Assembly (NCBI GenBank): GCA_902490365.1
Contig: CABUDQ010000019.1
Coordinates: 1 to 38,299, forward strand
DNA length: 38,299 bases
Direction: 5' to 3'
Source of the DNA: an uncultured Collinsella sp.
Lineage (GTDB): Bacteria; Actinomycetota; Coriobacteriia; Coriobacteriales; Coriobacteriaceae
Shown here: positions 1 to 7,322 of the stretch, piece after piece
How positions within the stretch are numbered: position 1 is the stretch's first letter
How the letters are laid out: each line of letters opens with the position of its first letter
The notes under the pieces: generated by a model
The model's database searches: none
What the model saw: only the letters and a program-made list of their open reading frames with translations
Told to the model about the DNA's origin: nothing
Made by a program: the position numbers and the translations under genes

Positions 1-70
1 ACAGCTTCCGGGAATACAGCGGGAGGATCAGCGTCTCCTGCACGGTGTTTTTCTCAATTTTACATTTCAT
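1..70 (-). CDS. LCM-type SAM-dependent methyltransferase, N-terminal fragment (cut by window edge)
   Basis: Only the first 23 codons lie in the window. The peptide starts MKCKIEKNTVQETL and continues with LPLYSRKL. A TVQETL-xx-LYxRK opening is typical of the leucine carboxymethyltransferase-like (PF04072, TcmP-like) O-methyltransferases, so the family call rests on this signature alone. The ATG is preceded by a good ribosome binding site (GAGGAAG, about 75-83 read on the minus strand). It is the third methyltransferase of a tandem minus-strand set and is probably co-transcribed with the two upstream. The substrate cannot be inferred. The rest of the gene lies beyond position 1. Confidence 0.6.
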   Translation of the reverse strand, partial: MKCKIEKNTVQETLILPLYSRKL

Positions 71-81
71 AGGTTTCTTCC

Positions 82-264
82 TCAGTGAATAAAAACTGTC
101 ATAATTGCCGCCAGCATAGCCGCTATGACCGTCATGCCTATCGCCATGTGCAGGATGGATGCAAAAATACCCGTGCTTGATGCCCCTACTTCCGCGCCGT
201 GACGCAGAGCCACTTTTTCTTTTTGTGTATCTGCACCTCGTGAAAACCCGCCTGCTCCAGACAT
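82..264 (-). CDS. Possible small single-span membrane peptide between methyltransferase genes
   Basis: This open frame fills the gap between two methyltransferase genes and ends in a hydrophobic stretch (FASILHMAIGMTVIAAML, then AAIMTVFIH) that would make one transmembrane helix. Its TGA stop sits inside the ribosome binding site of the next gene, as in translationally coupled genes. Against it: the full 60-codon version overlaps the upstream methyltransferase by 79 bases, no in-frame start has a convincing ribosome binding site, and an ATG at 147 would leave only 21 residues. It may be a real micropeptide or chance. I do not recognise a family. Confidence 0.22.
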   Translation of the reverse strand: MSGAGGFSRGADTQKEKVALRHGAEVGASSTGIFASILHMAIGMTVIAAMLAAIMTVFIH

Positions 265-791
265 GCCTTTAATTCAATGTCCTTGTAGATGGTCATGCCG
301 CCGATGATCTGCGTCCACCTCTCGTCCTTGTCCGTATCGCCATTGCTCTCGTTGCAGATAAGAATTGTCCCGCCTGGCTTCAGCGTCCGCCAGACCTCAC
401 GGAAGCATCGGGGCAAATCAGGCCAAAAATAGACGGTCTCAAAGGCCGTGGCGGCATCGAAGTAGCTATCCTCAAACACCATATCCGCCACACTGCCTTG
501 CAGAACGGCGCAACGCCCCTCCTGAATTGCAATTCGGTTGAGCTTTCTAGTCTTCTCCACGCTGACGGGCGAATAGTCGACGCCCTTGACGACGCCATGC
601 GGGCATTTTTTCAGCAGCCGTTTTATGTTCGCCCCGCCGCCGCAGCCGCAATCCAGCACCTTGGCATTTGGCGCAAGTCGTAGAAATCGAAGTCCCCACC
701 GCGCCACAGGGCTGTGGCCCAGATTCATCATGGCAACCATAAGTTTTCCGCCGAGGCCCACGGGCTTGCGGGTGTTTTCAAAGAACGACAT
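186..791 (-). CDS. Class I SAM-dependent methyltransferase
   Basis: A 201-residue Rossmann-fold methyltransferase. The SAM-binding motif I is VLDCGCGGG (residues about 45-53), followed by an acidic strand-2 end (VKGVDYSP). Later motifs include FDAATAFETVYFW and LKPGGTILIC. I chose the ATG at 791, not the longer start at 821, because GGAGGGG lies just upstream and the product then begins MSFFENTRKP. It overlaps the preceding methyltransferase gene by 14 bases, so the two are translationally coupled. It resembles small-molecule methyltransferases of the Methyltransf_11/25 type. The substrate is unknown. Confidence 0.85.
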   Translation of the reverse strand: MSFFENTRKPVGLGGKLMVAMMNLGHSPVARWGLRFLRLAPNAKVLDCGCGGGANIKRLLKKCPHGVVKGVDYSPVSVEKTRKLNRIAIQEGRCAVLQGSVADMVFEDSYFDAATAFETVYFWPDLPRCFREVWRTLKPGGTILICNESNGDTDKDERWTQIIGGMTIYKDIELKACLEQAGFHEVQIHKKKKWLCVTARK

Positions 792-1407
792 CTGGCCCCT
801 CCGATTTCGTGCATTCCGCATAGGTCAACGGGAACGAGGCCTTCAGCACCGCGCTTTTCTGCACCGCCCAGCCGTTTTGACGCAGGAAACGCAGGTATTC
901 CTCGCTTGTCCACCTGCTGTGGAGGGGGAATCCCGCCATACTCATGAAAAAGGCTTTTGCCTTGCCGGAAACCGAGTTCCCCGCGTGGGTGAAGGTTGGC
1001 GCGATGAGCACGCCGTCGTCCTTCAGTACCCGCCTGATTTCTTGCAGTGCCTTTTCCGGATGCGGCACTATGTGAAGCGCGTTGGACGCGATCACCACTT
1101 CGAAGGACTTCTGTGCATAGGGCAGGCGGAACATATCTTGTACGGAAAAGTGCAGCTTTGCGGATTGATTGTCCCGCTTTGCTTCAAGGATCATCTGTGC
1201 AGAAGCGTCCGTAGCCTCGATGTGCACCGCCGCATCCACGATGCTCTTTGCGATAAGCCCCGTGCCGGTGGCAACCTCCAGTACGGTTTTTGCTTTCACC
1301 ACCGGCCTGATCAGCTCATACATCTTCTCATACGCCGCCCGGTCCTTTCGCATGAAACGGTCGTACCGACCGGCATTCTTGTCCCAGAAGCCCTTGCGTT
1401 CGTGCAT
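778..1407 (-). CDS. Class I SAM-dependent methyltransferase, first gene of a methyltransferase operon
   Basis: A 209-residue methyltransferase with motif I VLEVATGTG (residues about 42-50), an acidic residue after strand 2 (IEATDAS), FEVVIASNALHIVPHPE and a post-motif strand LKDDGVLIAPTF. The pattern is that of UbiE/Methyltransf_11 small-molecule enzymes. The start at 1407 is preceded by a G-rich ribosome binding site. It is the promoter-proximal member of the tandem set, and its upstream region carries a DtxR-like operator, which suggests that metal availability controls the operon. The cluster is compact: a 14-base overlap to the next gene, then a third methyltransferase. The substrate is unknown. 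A link to metal chelator chemistry is inference from the operator only. Confidence 0.85.
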   Translation of the reverse strand: MHERKGFWDKNAGRYDRFMRKDRAAYEKMYELIRPVVKAKTVLEVATGTGLIAKSIVDAAVHIEATDASAQMILEAKRDNQSAKLHFSVQDMFRLPYAQKSFEVVIASNALHIVPHPEKALQEIRRVLKDDGVLIAPTFTHAGNSVSGKAKAFFMSMAGFPLHSRWTSEEYLRFLRQNGWAVQKSAVLKASFPLTYAECTKSEGPDVVL

Positions 1408-1425
1408 GGCTATCGCCCCCCAAAC

Positions 1426-1482
1426 AGTTAGAGCAATCTAACTATAACACACGAATCATGCAGTAAGATAAGGCTAACCTTA
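1426..1482 (-). promoter_or_regulatory. Promoter of methyltransferase operon with DtxR/IdeR-like box and a second palindrome
   Basis: Read on the minus strand, a -10 element TATAGT lies at 1446-1441. At 1464-1482 the plus-strand 19-mer matches the DtxR/IdeR consensus TTAGGTTAGGCTAACCTAA at 15 of 19 positions by my alignment, and it covers the expected -35 region, where a repressor would block transcription. A second palindrome, AGTTAGA-GCAA-TCTAACT, lies at 1426-1443 over the expected start of transcription. The consensus is established for actinobacterial metal-dependent repressors. The assignment of this site is inference. Confidence 0.5.
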
Positions 1483-2188
1483 TTTCTTGGCCAAGACGCA
1501 TCTCTTCGGTTTTGCTTATAACGGTGTGAGTCAGATACTAAGCTGGAGCTGAAGAAGGAGCTTGGCGGACAGGTAGGTCGATACCGGTTCCCGGAACGGT
1601 GATCCAGCCAATTACACCAGGGCTCTAGTCATGCAGGTAAACCCAATCCATGACGGGAAATAGGTCCTTTTCTCTAGCTCGACGTCTTTCGGAGCTTGAC
1701 GATTTGGACTGATGGAGGTGAGAAGTCCCTCACTGCGCCAATACCAGAAGATTGCGCTATAGACATCTCTCCGACCCTTTGAATCACCCCTTTTCACGCC
1801 ACCCGCTACGAACCCCGGCGGAAACTAGGGAGTGATTAAAAAGGCGACCTGCGGTTTTGCGAATCAATTGAGTCATTCACAAAATCGCGAATTAAGGGCC
1901 TGATTCGCCCAAATTGCGCACGAATTGGCCCTTAGGCGGTACGACGCGACACGCATCGACAACACTCGGACTGGATTAGTCACTGAGCGGGAATAGCGGG
2001 AACTGGCTTTTGAACTCGCGTTTTGATACCGTCGAGTACCGCCTGATGCTGTTTCGGCGCCGCCATAGAGTAAAGCCACCAGCGAAATAACGGGAATAAC
2101 AGCCTCTGGACCCTCTGGTTCGGAGGCTTTCTTTTTCGTTCTGCTCGGAAAGAGCCCCTTGCCAAAGCCCCTTGAGCATCGGGCGGCA
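1483..2188. other. About 700 bases without a credible gene
   Basis: All open frames here are short, lack ribosome binding sites and match no family I recognise. The stretch contains a long-armed inverted repeat (TAAGGGCC at 1893-1900 with GGCCCTTA at 1927-1934) and an intrinsic terminator at 2101-2127. The composition is patchy. It may be a decayed remnant at the junction of two acquired segments (methyltransferase cluster on one side, MerR redox cluster on the other). No tRNA or att-like direct repeat was found by eye. Confidence 0.4.
2101..2132 (+). terminator. Orphan intrinsic terminator, plus strand
   Basis: AGCCTC and GAGGCT form the outer stem and GACC and GGTT an inner stem around CTCT, followed by TTCTTTTT. 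On the minus strand no T-run follows, so it points in the plus direction. No plus-strand gene precedes it in the 1408-2100 interval, so the transcript it ends is unidentified. Confidence 0.55.
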
Positions 2189-2629
2189 TTATCGAGCGTG
2201 GGCGTTATCGTAGGTATCTTTGATTTCTTCTGGCAAATTGTCGGGAATCAGCGCCTTCACTCTATCCTCGTTGCCATCTTGGATTGCCTGCTCGTAGTAC
2301 CAGCATTTGTACTTCAACATGTCCAGCGCACGGTTCATGTTCGCGATCTCCGACTCCATGCGGGCCTTTCGCTCCTCGAACATGGCCTTGCGTTTGGGGT
2401 ATGTTGAGGGACCCTCCGCGCACCATTCCATGAACAGCCGGATGTCCTTGATCTCCATCCCCGCCTTCTTTAGGCATTCGATGACCCGAAGCGCCTCGAG
2501 TTCCGTATCGCTGAACCGGCGAATGCCGGACGCCCGCTCCAGCCCCGGGAACAATCCCTGTTTGTCGTAATATCGCAGCGTAGAAGTGGGCAAACCGAAC
2601 ATCTCCGACACTTGTCCGATTGTGTACAT
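2189..2629 (-). CDS. MerR family transcriptional regulator
   Basis: A 146-residue MerR-type activator/repressor. The N-terminal winged helix is complete: YTIGQVSEMFGLPTSTLRYY (residues about 2-21), then DKQGLFPGLERASGIRRF and a second helix-turn-helix up to about residue 70. A long dimerisation helix follows (ERKARMESEIANMNRALDML) and a C-terminal segment with KCWYYEQAI. A ribosome binding site (GGAGGAG) lies just upstream of the ATG. It is divergent from the redox genes starting at 2734, and the shared intergenic region holds a 19-bp-spacer MerR-type promoter, so it very likely controls them. No cysteine cluster for metal binding is visible. The ligand is unknown. Confidence 0.9.
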   Translation of the reverse strand: MYTIGQVSEMFGLPTSTLRYYDKQGLFPGLERASGIRRFSDTELEALRVIECLKKAGMEIKDIRLFMEWCAEGPSTYPKRKAMFEERKARMESEIANMNRALDMLKYKCWYYEQAIQDGNEDRVKALIPDNLPEEIKDTYDNAHAR

Positions 2630-2660
2630 GGCTCCTCCGAAACAATGTCGAATTCATTCC

Positions 2661-2691
2661 TTGACCTAAAGTCAGGTTTAGGTATTACCTT
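2661..2691 (+). promoter_or_regulatory. MerR-type promoter with 19-bp spacer and palindromic operator
   Basis: The -35 is TTGACC (2661-2666), the -10 TACCTT (2686-2691), separated by 19 bases, the elongated spacing typical of MerR-activated promoters. A perfect palindrome ACCTAAA-GTCAGG-TTTAGGT (2664-2683) lies in the spacer, where MerR-family dimers bind. It points toward the reductase gene at 2734. Confidence 0.75.
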
Positions 2692-2733
2692 CATTCTCGT
2701 TAATAAAACAGAGAATGCAAGGGATGTTTCGTA

Positions 2734-3273
2734 ATGAGCAAAAAGGTTTTGATAGTTTCTTCAAGTCAACGAAAGCATGGCAATTCCGAGACGTTGGCGG
2801 ACGCTTTCGCCAACGGTGCGCGGGAAGCGGGCCACAGCGTTGAGACCGTGCGTCTGCGCGAGAAGCAAATGGGCTTCTGCAGGGGCTGCCTTGCCTGCTT
2901 AAAGTTGGGGCGTTGCGTCATCCAAGACGATGCCGTGGAAATTGCCGCCAAGATGCACGACGCTGATGTCCTGGTGTTCGCAACGCCCGTTTACTACTAC
3001 AGCGTCTGTGGCCAGCTCAAAACCATGCTGGACCGCGCTAACCCGCTTTTTGGCTCCGATTATGCATTCACCGAGGCATATCTGTTGGCGACGGCGGCGG
3101 AGAACGGGCGCTCGACCTTCGACGGGGCGAAAAAGGCGATGCAGGGATGGGTTGACTGTTTCTCCCGCTGCACGCTCGCTGGAACGGTATTCGCCGGCGG
3201 CGTGAACGGTGTGGGCGATATCGCCGGGCATCCCGCTCTGGAGCAGGCGCGACAAATGGGCATGGGAATCTAA
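2734..3273 (+). CDS. NAD(P)H-dependent FMN reductase / flavodoxin-fold oxidoreductase
   Basis: A 179-residue flavodoxin-like protein. The FMN phosphate loop is seen as VSSSQRKHGNSETL (residues about 8-21); a cysteine cluster, CRGCLACLKLGRC, follows at about 50-62 and FATPVYYYSVCGQLKTMLDR is the conserved ribityl/aromatic loop. This is the NADPH-dependent FMN reductase / iron-sulfur flavoprotein type (PF03358/PF02525-like). The ATG at 2734 has AAGGGA upstream. It is the first gene under the MerR-type promoter and is probably co-transcribed with the CMD-cupin and hydrolase genes. Likely role: reduction of quinones or other electrophiles by a flavin. The physiological substrate is not known. Confidence 0.85.
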   Translation: MSKKVLIVSSSQRKHGNSETLADAFANGAREAGHSVETVRLREKQMGFCRGCLACLKLGRCVIQDDAVEIAAKMHDADVLVFATPVYYYSVCGQLKTMLDRANPLFGSDYAFTEAYLLATAAENGRSTFDGAKKAMQGWVDCFSRCTLAGTVFAGGVNGVGDIAGHPALEQARQMGMGI

Positions 3274-3336
3274 GCGGGCCGTTTAGCCGCGCGGAAGTAG
3301 ATTAGTGTCCAAACCATCGACAGGAGGAAATTGATC

Positions 3337-4101
3337 ATGGCAATTAAGCAGACGGCGGGCAGAGATGCCCTGGGGGAGTTTGCTCCCAAATTCGCACAGC
3401 TCAATGACGATGTGCTGTTCGGCGAGGTGTGGAGCCGAGAGGGCGAGCTCTCCTTGCGCGATCGTAGCATGGTGACGGTGGTGGCCCTGATGTCGCAGGG
3501 ACTGACGGACTCTTCGTTCAAATATCACTTGGCGTCCGCGAAGAACAACGGCGTGACCAGGGCGGAGATAGCGGAAATCCTTACGCACGCGGCGTTTTAC
3601 GCGGGCTGGCCCAAGGCGTGGGCGGCCTTTCGCATGGCGAAGGAGGTCTGGGCAGATGACGATGCCGCTGATGCAAGAGCTGAGCATCAAAACGAGATGG
3701 CCTTTCCCATCGGTGCCCCCAACGACGCATTTGCGAAGTACTTTATCGGGCAAAGCTACCTCGCGCCCCTTTCCACCGAGCAGGTCGGCGTCTACAACGT
3801 GACGTTCGAGCCCGGCTGCCGCAACAACTGGCACGTCCATCACGCCAAAAGCGGTGGCGGACAGATTCTCGTCTGCGTGGCTGGTCGAGGGTTTTACCAG
3901 GAATGGGGTAAACCGGCACAGGAGCTGTGCCCTGGCGACGTGGTTAACATCGCCCCGGGTGTGAAACATTGGCACGGTGCGGCGCCCGATAGCTGGTTTT
4001 CTCATCTCGCGGTGGAGGTTCCGGGCGAGGAGGCCTCCAACGAGTGGTTGGAGCCCGTGGACGACGAGCAATACCTTAAAGCGTCTGACAAGGAGGCTTA
4101 A
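3337..4101 (+). CDS. Carboxymuconolactone decarboxylase-like domain fused to a cupin
   Basis: A 254-residue two-domain protein. Residues about 20-105 form a CMD domain (AQLNDDVLFGEVWSREG, LSLRDRSMVTV, EIAEILTHAAFYAGWPKAW). It has the EIxxHxxFYAGWP type of helix, not the CxxC peroxidase type. Residues about 130-245 form a cupin with metal ligand motifs NNWHVHHAKSGGGQ and PGDVVNIAPGVKHWHGAAP. The start at 3337 is chosen because AGGAGG lies 9 bases upstream; the frame continues 6 bases further up from a TTG. It is followed after two bases by the hydrolase gene. CMD-cupin fusions are common beside MerR regulators in anaerobes; the reaction is not established here. Confidence 0.85.
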   Translation: MAIKQTAGRDALGEFAPKFAQLNDDVLFGEVWSREGELSLRDRSMVTVVALMSQGLTDSSFKYHLASAKNNGVTRAEIAEILTHAAFYAGWPKAWAAFRMAKEVWADDDAADARAEHQNEMAFPIGAPNDAFAKYFIGQSYLAPLSTEQVGVYNVTFEPGCRNNWHVHHAKSGGGQILVCVAGRGFYQEWGKPAQELCPGDVVNIAPGVKHWHGAAPDSWFSHLAVEVPGEEASNEWLEPVDDEQYLKASDKEA

Positions 4102-4103
4102 GC

Positions 4104-5075
4104 ATGGAGCAGTTGAATCTGACGCAAGAGTGGGACAAGGTGTTCCCCAAAAGCGGCAAGGTCGAGCACAGCAAGGTGACCTTCCACAATCGATACGGCA
4201 TCACGCTGGCGGCCGATGCCTACGTGCCGAAGAATGCGGAAGGCAAACTGCCCGCCATCGCCATTAGCGGCCCGTTTGGCGCGGTGAAGGAGCAGTCATC
4301 CGGTCTGTACGCGCAGAAAATGGCGGAGCTGGGCTTTTTGACAATCGCTTTCGACCCGTCCTATACCGGCGAGAGCGGCGGTACGCCCCGCTATGTAGCA
4401 TCTCCGGACATCAACACCGAGGACTTCTGCGCAGCGGTGGATTTCCTCTCTGTGCAGGAAAACGTTGACCCGGAGCGTATCGGCATCATCGGTATCTGCG
4501 GTTGGGGCGGCATGGCAGTCAATGCGGCGGCCATCGACACCCGTATCAAAGCTACCGCGGCTATGACCATGTACGATATGACCCGCGTGACCGCAAACGG
4601 CTATTTTGACGCCGAGGATTCCGAGCAGGCACGCTTTGAGAAGCGAAGAGCACTGAACGCGCAGCGCACCGAAGACTATAAAAACGGCAGCTACTCGCTT
4701 GCGGGCGGCGTAGTCGATCCGCTGCCGGAGGACGCGCCGCAGTTCGTGAAGGACTATTTCGCCTACTACAAGACTCCGCGTGGTTACCATCCCCGCAGCC
4801 TGAACTCCAACGGTGGCTGGAATGTGACGTCCTCGCTGTCGTTCCTGAATATGCCGATTTTGCAATATAGCAGCGAAATCCGCTCTGCTGTGTTGCTGGT
4901 GCATGGCGAGAAGGCGCACTCCCGCTATTTCAGCGAAACCGCGTACGGCAAGCTGACTGGGGACAACAAGGAATTGTTCATTATCCCCGGTGCCAGCCAT
5001 ACCGACCTCTACGATCAGATGGACATCATTCCGTTTGGAAAGCTGAAGGCATTCTTTGAGGAATACCTGAAATAA
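4104..5075 (+). CDS. Alpha/beta hydrolase, dienelactone-hydrolase-like
   Basis: A 323-residue alpha/beta hydrolase. The central part shows an oxyanion region (AIAISGPFGAVKEQSS), a strand-turn FLTIAFDPSYTGESGG, the nucleophile elbow RIGIIGICGWGGMAVNAA with cysteine instead of serine, and a C-terminal LLVHGEKAHSRYFSE followed by a catalytic-type histidine in IPGASHTDLYD. A cysteine nucleophile is known in dienelactone hydrolases. AGGAGG (4091-4096) overlaps the end of the preceding gene. It forms the third gene of the MerR-controlled set; a 147-base gap follows. A hydrolytic step on a lactone, ester or thioester is likely. The substrate is unknown. Confidence 0.85.
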   Translation: MEQLNLTQEWDKVFPKSGKVEHSKVTFHNRYGITLAADAYVPKNAEGKLPAIAISGPFGAVKEQSSGLYAQKMAELGFLTIAFDPSYTGESGGTPRYVASPDINTEDFCAAVDFLSVQENVDPERIGIIGICGWGGMAVNAAAIDTRIKATAAMTMYDMTRVTANGYFDAEDSEQARFEKRRALNAQRTEDYKNGSYSLAGGVVDPLPEDAPQFVKDYFAYYKTPRGYHPRSLNSNGGWNVTSSLSFLNMPILQYSSEIRSAVLLVHGEKAHSRYFSETAYGKLTGDNKELFIIPGASHTDLYDQMDIIPFGKLKAFFEEYLK

Positions 5076-5222
5076 GGCGTGCCTCGATTCAATGCCAAGT
5101 CTCTAGCAACGATTCTTCTGAAGAGTGGGAGTAGCTGAAACGAGGCGATTGAATAACTCCATCCGTTTTGGTTACAACGAAATGTGTGCCGCGCGCCTGC
5201 GGCATGAAGGGGGGAGATTTCT

Positions 5223-5753
5223 ATGAATATCGTTGTATTGAGTGGTAGCCCGCGCAAGGGCGCCAATACCGACACCATGGTCGAGGCGTTTGCCGAGACC
5301 GCGCACGAGGCCGGCCATACGGTCGAGGTCATCCGTGTTGCCAGCAAGAAGATCGCCGGCTGCTTGGGATGCCAGTACTGCTTTGCCCATGAGGGCACCT
5401 GTGTGCAGAAGGACGACATGGCCGACGTGATCGAGTCACTGATAGACGCCGACATGGTTGTCTTCGCTTCGCCTATCTACTGGTTTGATATCACTGCGCA
5501 GGAGAAAGCCACCATTGACCGCCTGTATGCCTTCGGTGCCACGGGTTTCCCGTTCACCAAGACGGCCCTTTTACTCGATAGCCACAGTGAGGGCGTCTAT
5601 GATGCGGCGATCGCTATGTACAAGTCAACCTGCGCGTACTGCAAGTGGGAGGACCAGGGCATTGTCACGATTGGCGGCATGACCGAGCGCGACAGCATGG
5701 CATCGTCGCCCAAGTTGAAAGAGGTGCGAGAGTTCGCTCGCAAGCTCGCCTAA
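5223..5753 (+). CDS. NAD(P)H-dependent flavodoxin-family oxidoreductase (iron-sulfur flavoprotein-like)
   Basis: A 176-residue flavodoxin-fold protein with the phosphate loop VLSGSPRKGANTDTMVEAF (residues about 4-22), a cysteine cluster CLGCQYCFAHEGTC (about 46-59) and FASPIYWFDITAQEKATIDR (about 81-100). It is a paralogue of the reductase at 2734, so the cluster carries two. The ATG is preceded by GGGGGGAG. A stem TGCCGC/GCGGCA at about 5189-5205 lies just before the ribosome binding site and may modulate it. It may be in the same transcription unit as the hydrolase or have its own promoter in the 147-base gap. Confidence 0.85.
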   Translation: MNIVVLSGSPRKGANTDTMVEAFAETAHEAGHTVEVIRVASKKIAGCLGCQYCFAHEGTCVQKDDMADVIESLIDADMVVFASPIYWFDITAQEKATIDRLYAFGATGFPFTKTALLLDSHSEGVYDAAIAMYKSTCAYCKWEDQGIVTIGGMTERDSMASSPKLKEVREFARKLA

Positions 5754-5768
5754 GGACAAGAGGAGCGC

Positions 5769-5870
5769 ATGGCAATCAGCGTTGGTGGAAATGCTTGCTA
5801 TCCTTACCAAGAGATAGGGGTGTATTCCCTCAAGTGCCGTATAGAACAATTTTTAAACGCAGAAAAATAA
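5769..5870 (+). CDS. Possible small protein of 33 residues downstream of the reductase
   Basis: ATG at 5769 with a good ribosome binding site (AGAGGAG, spacing about 5) opens a 33-codon frame ending in TAA at 5868-5870. The product begins MAISVGGNACYPYQEIGV and ends in IEQFLNAEK. I recognise no family. It starts 15 bases after the reductase stop, so it would be the last gene of that operon. It could also be the surviving start of a truncated larger gene, since the region after it becomes AT-rich. Confidence is limited by length. Confidence 0.35.
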   Translation: MAISVGGNACYPYQEIGVYSLKCRIEQFLNAEK

Positions 5871-5898
5871 CTGAAAACAAATTAATTCGCGTTAAAAT
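5871..5898 (+). promoter_or_regulatory. Candidate promoter of the AAA+ ATPase gene
   Basis: CTGAAA (5871-5876) and TAAAAT (5893-5898) are separated by 16 bases in an AT-rich intergenic stretch that stands out from the GC-rich surroundings. It lies 36 bases upstream of the ATPase start. Confidence 0.4.
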
Positions 5899-5933
5899 AT
5901 TGTCAAACAGAAGTTCATGAGGGAAGGTTGCGC

Positions 5934-7223
5934 ATGCGTCGCAAGGCAGACGAGCTCCTTAGGGAATGGCGAGACAGAGCCGATAGAAAACCTTTGCTGG
6001 TCAAAGGCGTGCGCCAGTGTGGCAAGACCTATTTGCTCAGAACGTACGCCCAGGGTCTTTTCGAATCGGTTGTCTACGTTAATCTTGAGAACGACCGGTC
6101 GGCGCGAGCGGATTTTTCGGGCGGTCTTGACCCTCATTCGATTGTACGCGCGATCGAGGCTCGTACGGGACAGCGTATCGTGCCTGGCAAAACCTTACTG
6201 TTCATTGATGAGATCCAGGCATGCGAGGAAGCGCTCACTTCCCTTAAATACTTTTGCGAAGATGCTCCCGAGTATTACGTTGCGGCTGCTGGGTCGCTTC
6301 TTGGGGTTGCCATTAACCATCAGTCGTATTCGTTCCCCGTTGGAAAGACCGACTTGATCGAGATGACTCCACTCGATTTCGAGGAGTTTCTCTGGGCAAT
6401 GGGGCACGATCAGCTGGTCGACGAGATACGCTCGTCATTCGAGTTAATGGGTCCTCTTGCGCCAAGCCTTCATGAAAAGGCGCTTAGGCTCTATCGACAG
6501 TATCTTGTTGTTGGCGGAATGCCCGAGGCGGTCCAAACGTATATCGATGATCAGTCAATCATTGATGTGGCCGAAAAGCATCGGATTATTCTCGACGGAT
6601 ATTCCGCCGACACCAATAAATATGCTGATGAACGCTTGAGCGCAAAGACGCGTGCGTGCTTCGATTCCATTCCACAGCAGCTTGCCAAAGAGAATCGCAA
6701 ATTTCAATACAAGGTAGTGCGAGCGGGGGGCAATGCGTCTCTCTTTGGAGATGCTCTCGACTGGCTTGTATTGTCGGGTACGGTGGCGCGCTGCAGCCTA
6801 GTCGGGCAGATCGAAAGCCCTTTAGAGGCCTTCGTTAACCCTTCTGCTTTTAAAATCTATCAGGCGGATACAGGGCTGCTCGTCTCCAAGGCCGGTGCTC
6901 AACGCGCCGATATTCTTGCCGGCATCGGCGGCACATTCATGGGTGCACTTACCGAAAACTACGTCGCCCAACAGCTTTCAGCCATGGGCTATCCGCTGCA
7001 TTATTGGGCGCGAGATAATCGTGCGGAAATCGACTTTGTAGTAGAGAAGCAGGGATGCTTGTCTGCGATTGAAGTCAAGGCGGGAGAGAACACAAGATCT
7101 CGAAGCCTGTCCTCACTTAAAAAGACCCATCCGGGCGTACGCCTTATCAGGCTATCGACTAAGCCCTTTGGAATGAATGATGGGCTTATGTCTGTTCCAC
7201 TTTATGCGGCATTTTGTCTATAG
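5934..7223 (+). CDS. AAA+ ATPase with C-terminal DUF4143 nuclease-like domain
   Basis: A 429-residue protein of the large family of AAA+ ATPases with DUF4143. Walker A is GVRQCGKTYL (residues about 24-33), Walker B LLFIDEIQ (about 90-97), sensor-like AAAGSLLGVAI about residue 120. The C-terminal part has the PD-(D/E)xK-like pattern AEIDFVVE then SAIEVKAGE, where D, E and K align as in DUF4143 proteins. The ATG at 5934 is chosen over the TTG at 5928 because GGGAAGG ends 7 bases upstream. It stands alone, flanked by an AT-rich promoter region and a hairpin. The family is widespread in gut bacteria and archaea, often as mobile orphan genes; its biological role is not established. Confidence 0.9.
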   Translation: MRRKADELLREWRDRADRKPLLVKGVRQCGKTYLLRTYAQGLFESVVYVNLENDRSARADFSGGLDPHSIVRAIEARTGQRIVPGKTLLFIDEIQACEEALTSLKYFCEDAPEYYVAAAGSLLGVAINHQSYSFPVGKTDLIEMTPLDFEEFLWAMGHDQLVDEIRSSFELMGPLAPSLHEKALRLYRQYLVVGGMPEAVQTYIDDQSIIDVAEKHRIILDGYSADTNKYADERLSAKTRACFDSIPQQLAKENRKFQYKVVRAGGNASLFGDALDWLVLSGTVARCSLVGQIESPLEAFVNPSAFKIYQADTGLLVSKAGAQRADILAGIGGTFMGALTENYVAQQLSAMGYPLHYWARDNRAEIDFVVEKQGCLSAIEVKAGENTRSRSLSSLKKTHPGVRLIRLSTKPFGMNDGLMSVPLYAAFCL

Positions 7224-7246
7224 GGATGATGCTGGTGTAATGCATA

Positions 7247-7283
7247 GGGCCCAGGGCACAGCGTTTACTGCGCTCCGGGCCCC
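7247..7283. terminator. GC-rich hairpin between convergent genes
   Basis: GGGCCC-containing left arm (7247-7263) and a complementary right arm ending in GGGCCC (7268-7283) around TTTA, with some mismatches. It lies between the convergent ends of the ATPase (7223) and topoisomerase (7323) genes, which fits a terminator, but no long T-run follows on either strand. Confidence 0.4.
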
Positions 7284-7322
7284 GCTGCTTTGTAAAACCA
7301 TGACGGTTTAGTCGCCGTTGTT

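Noticed and set aside
1500..2130. tRNA or T-box leader
   Set aside because: No cloverleaf, TPsiC consensus or T-box sequence could be built; only simple hairpins are visible.
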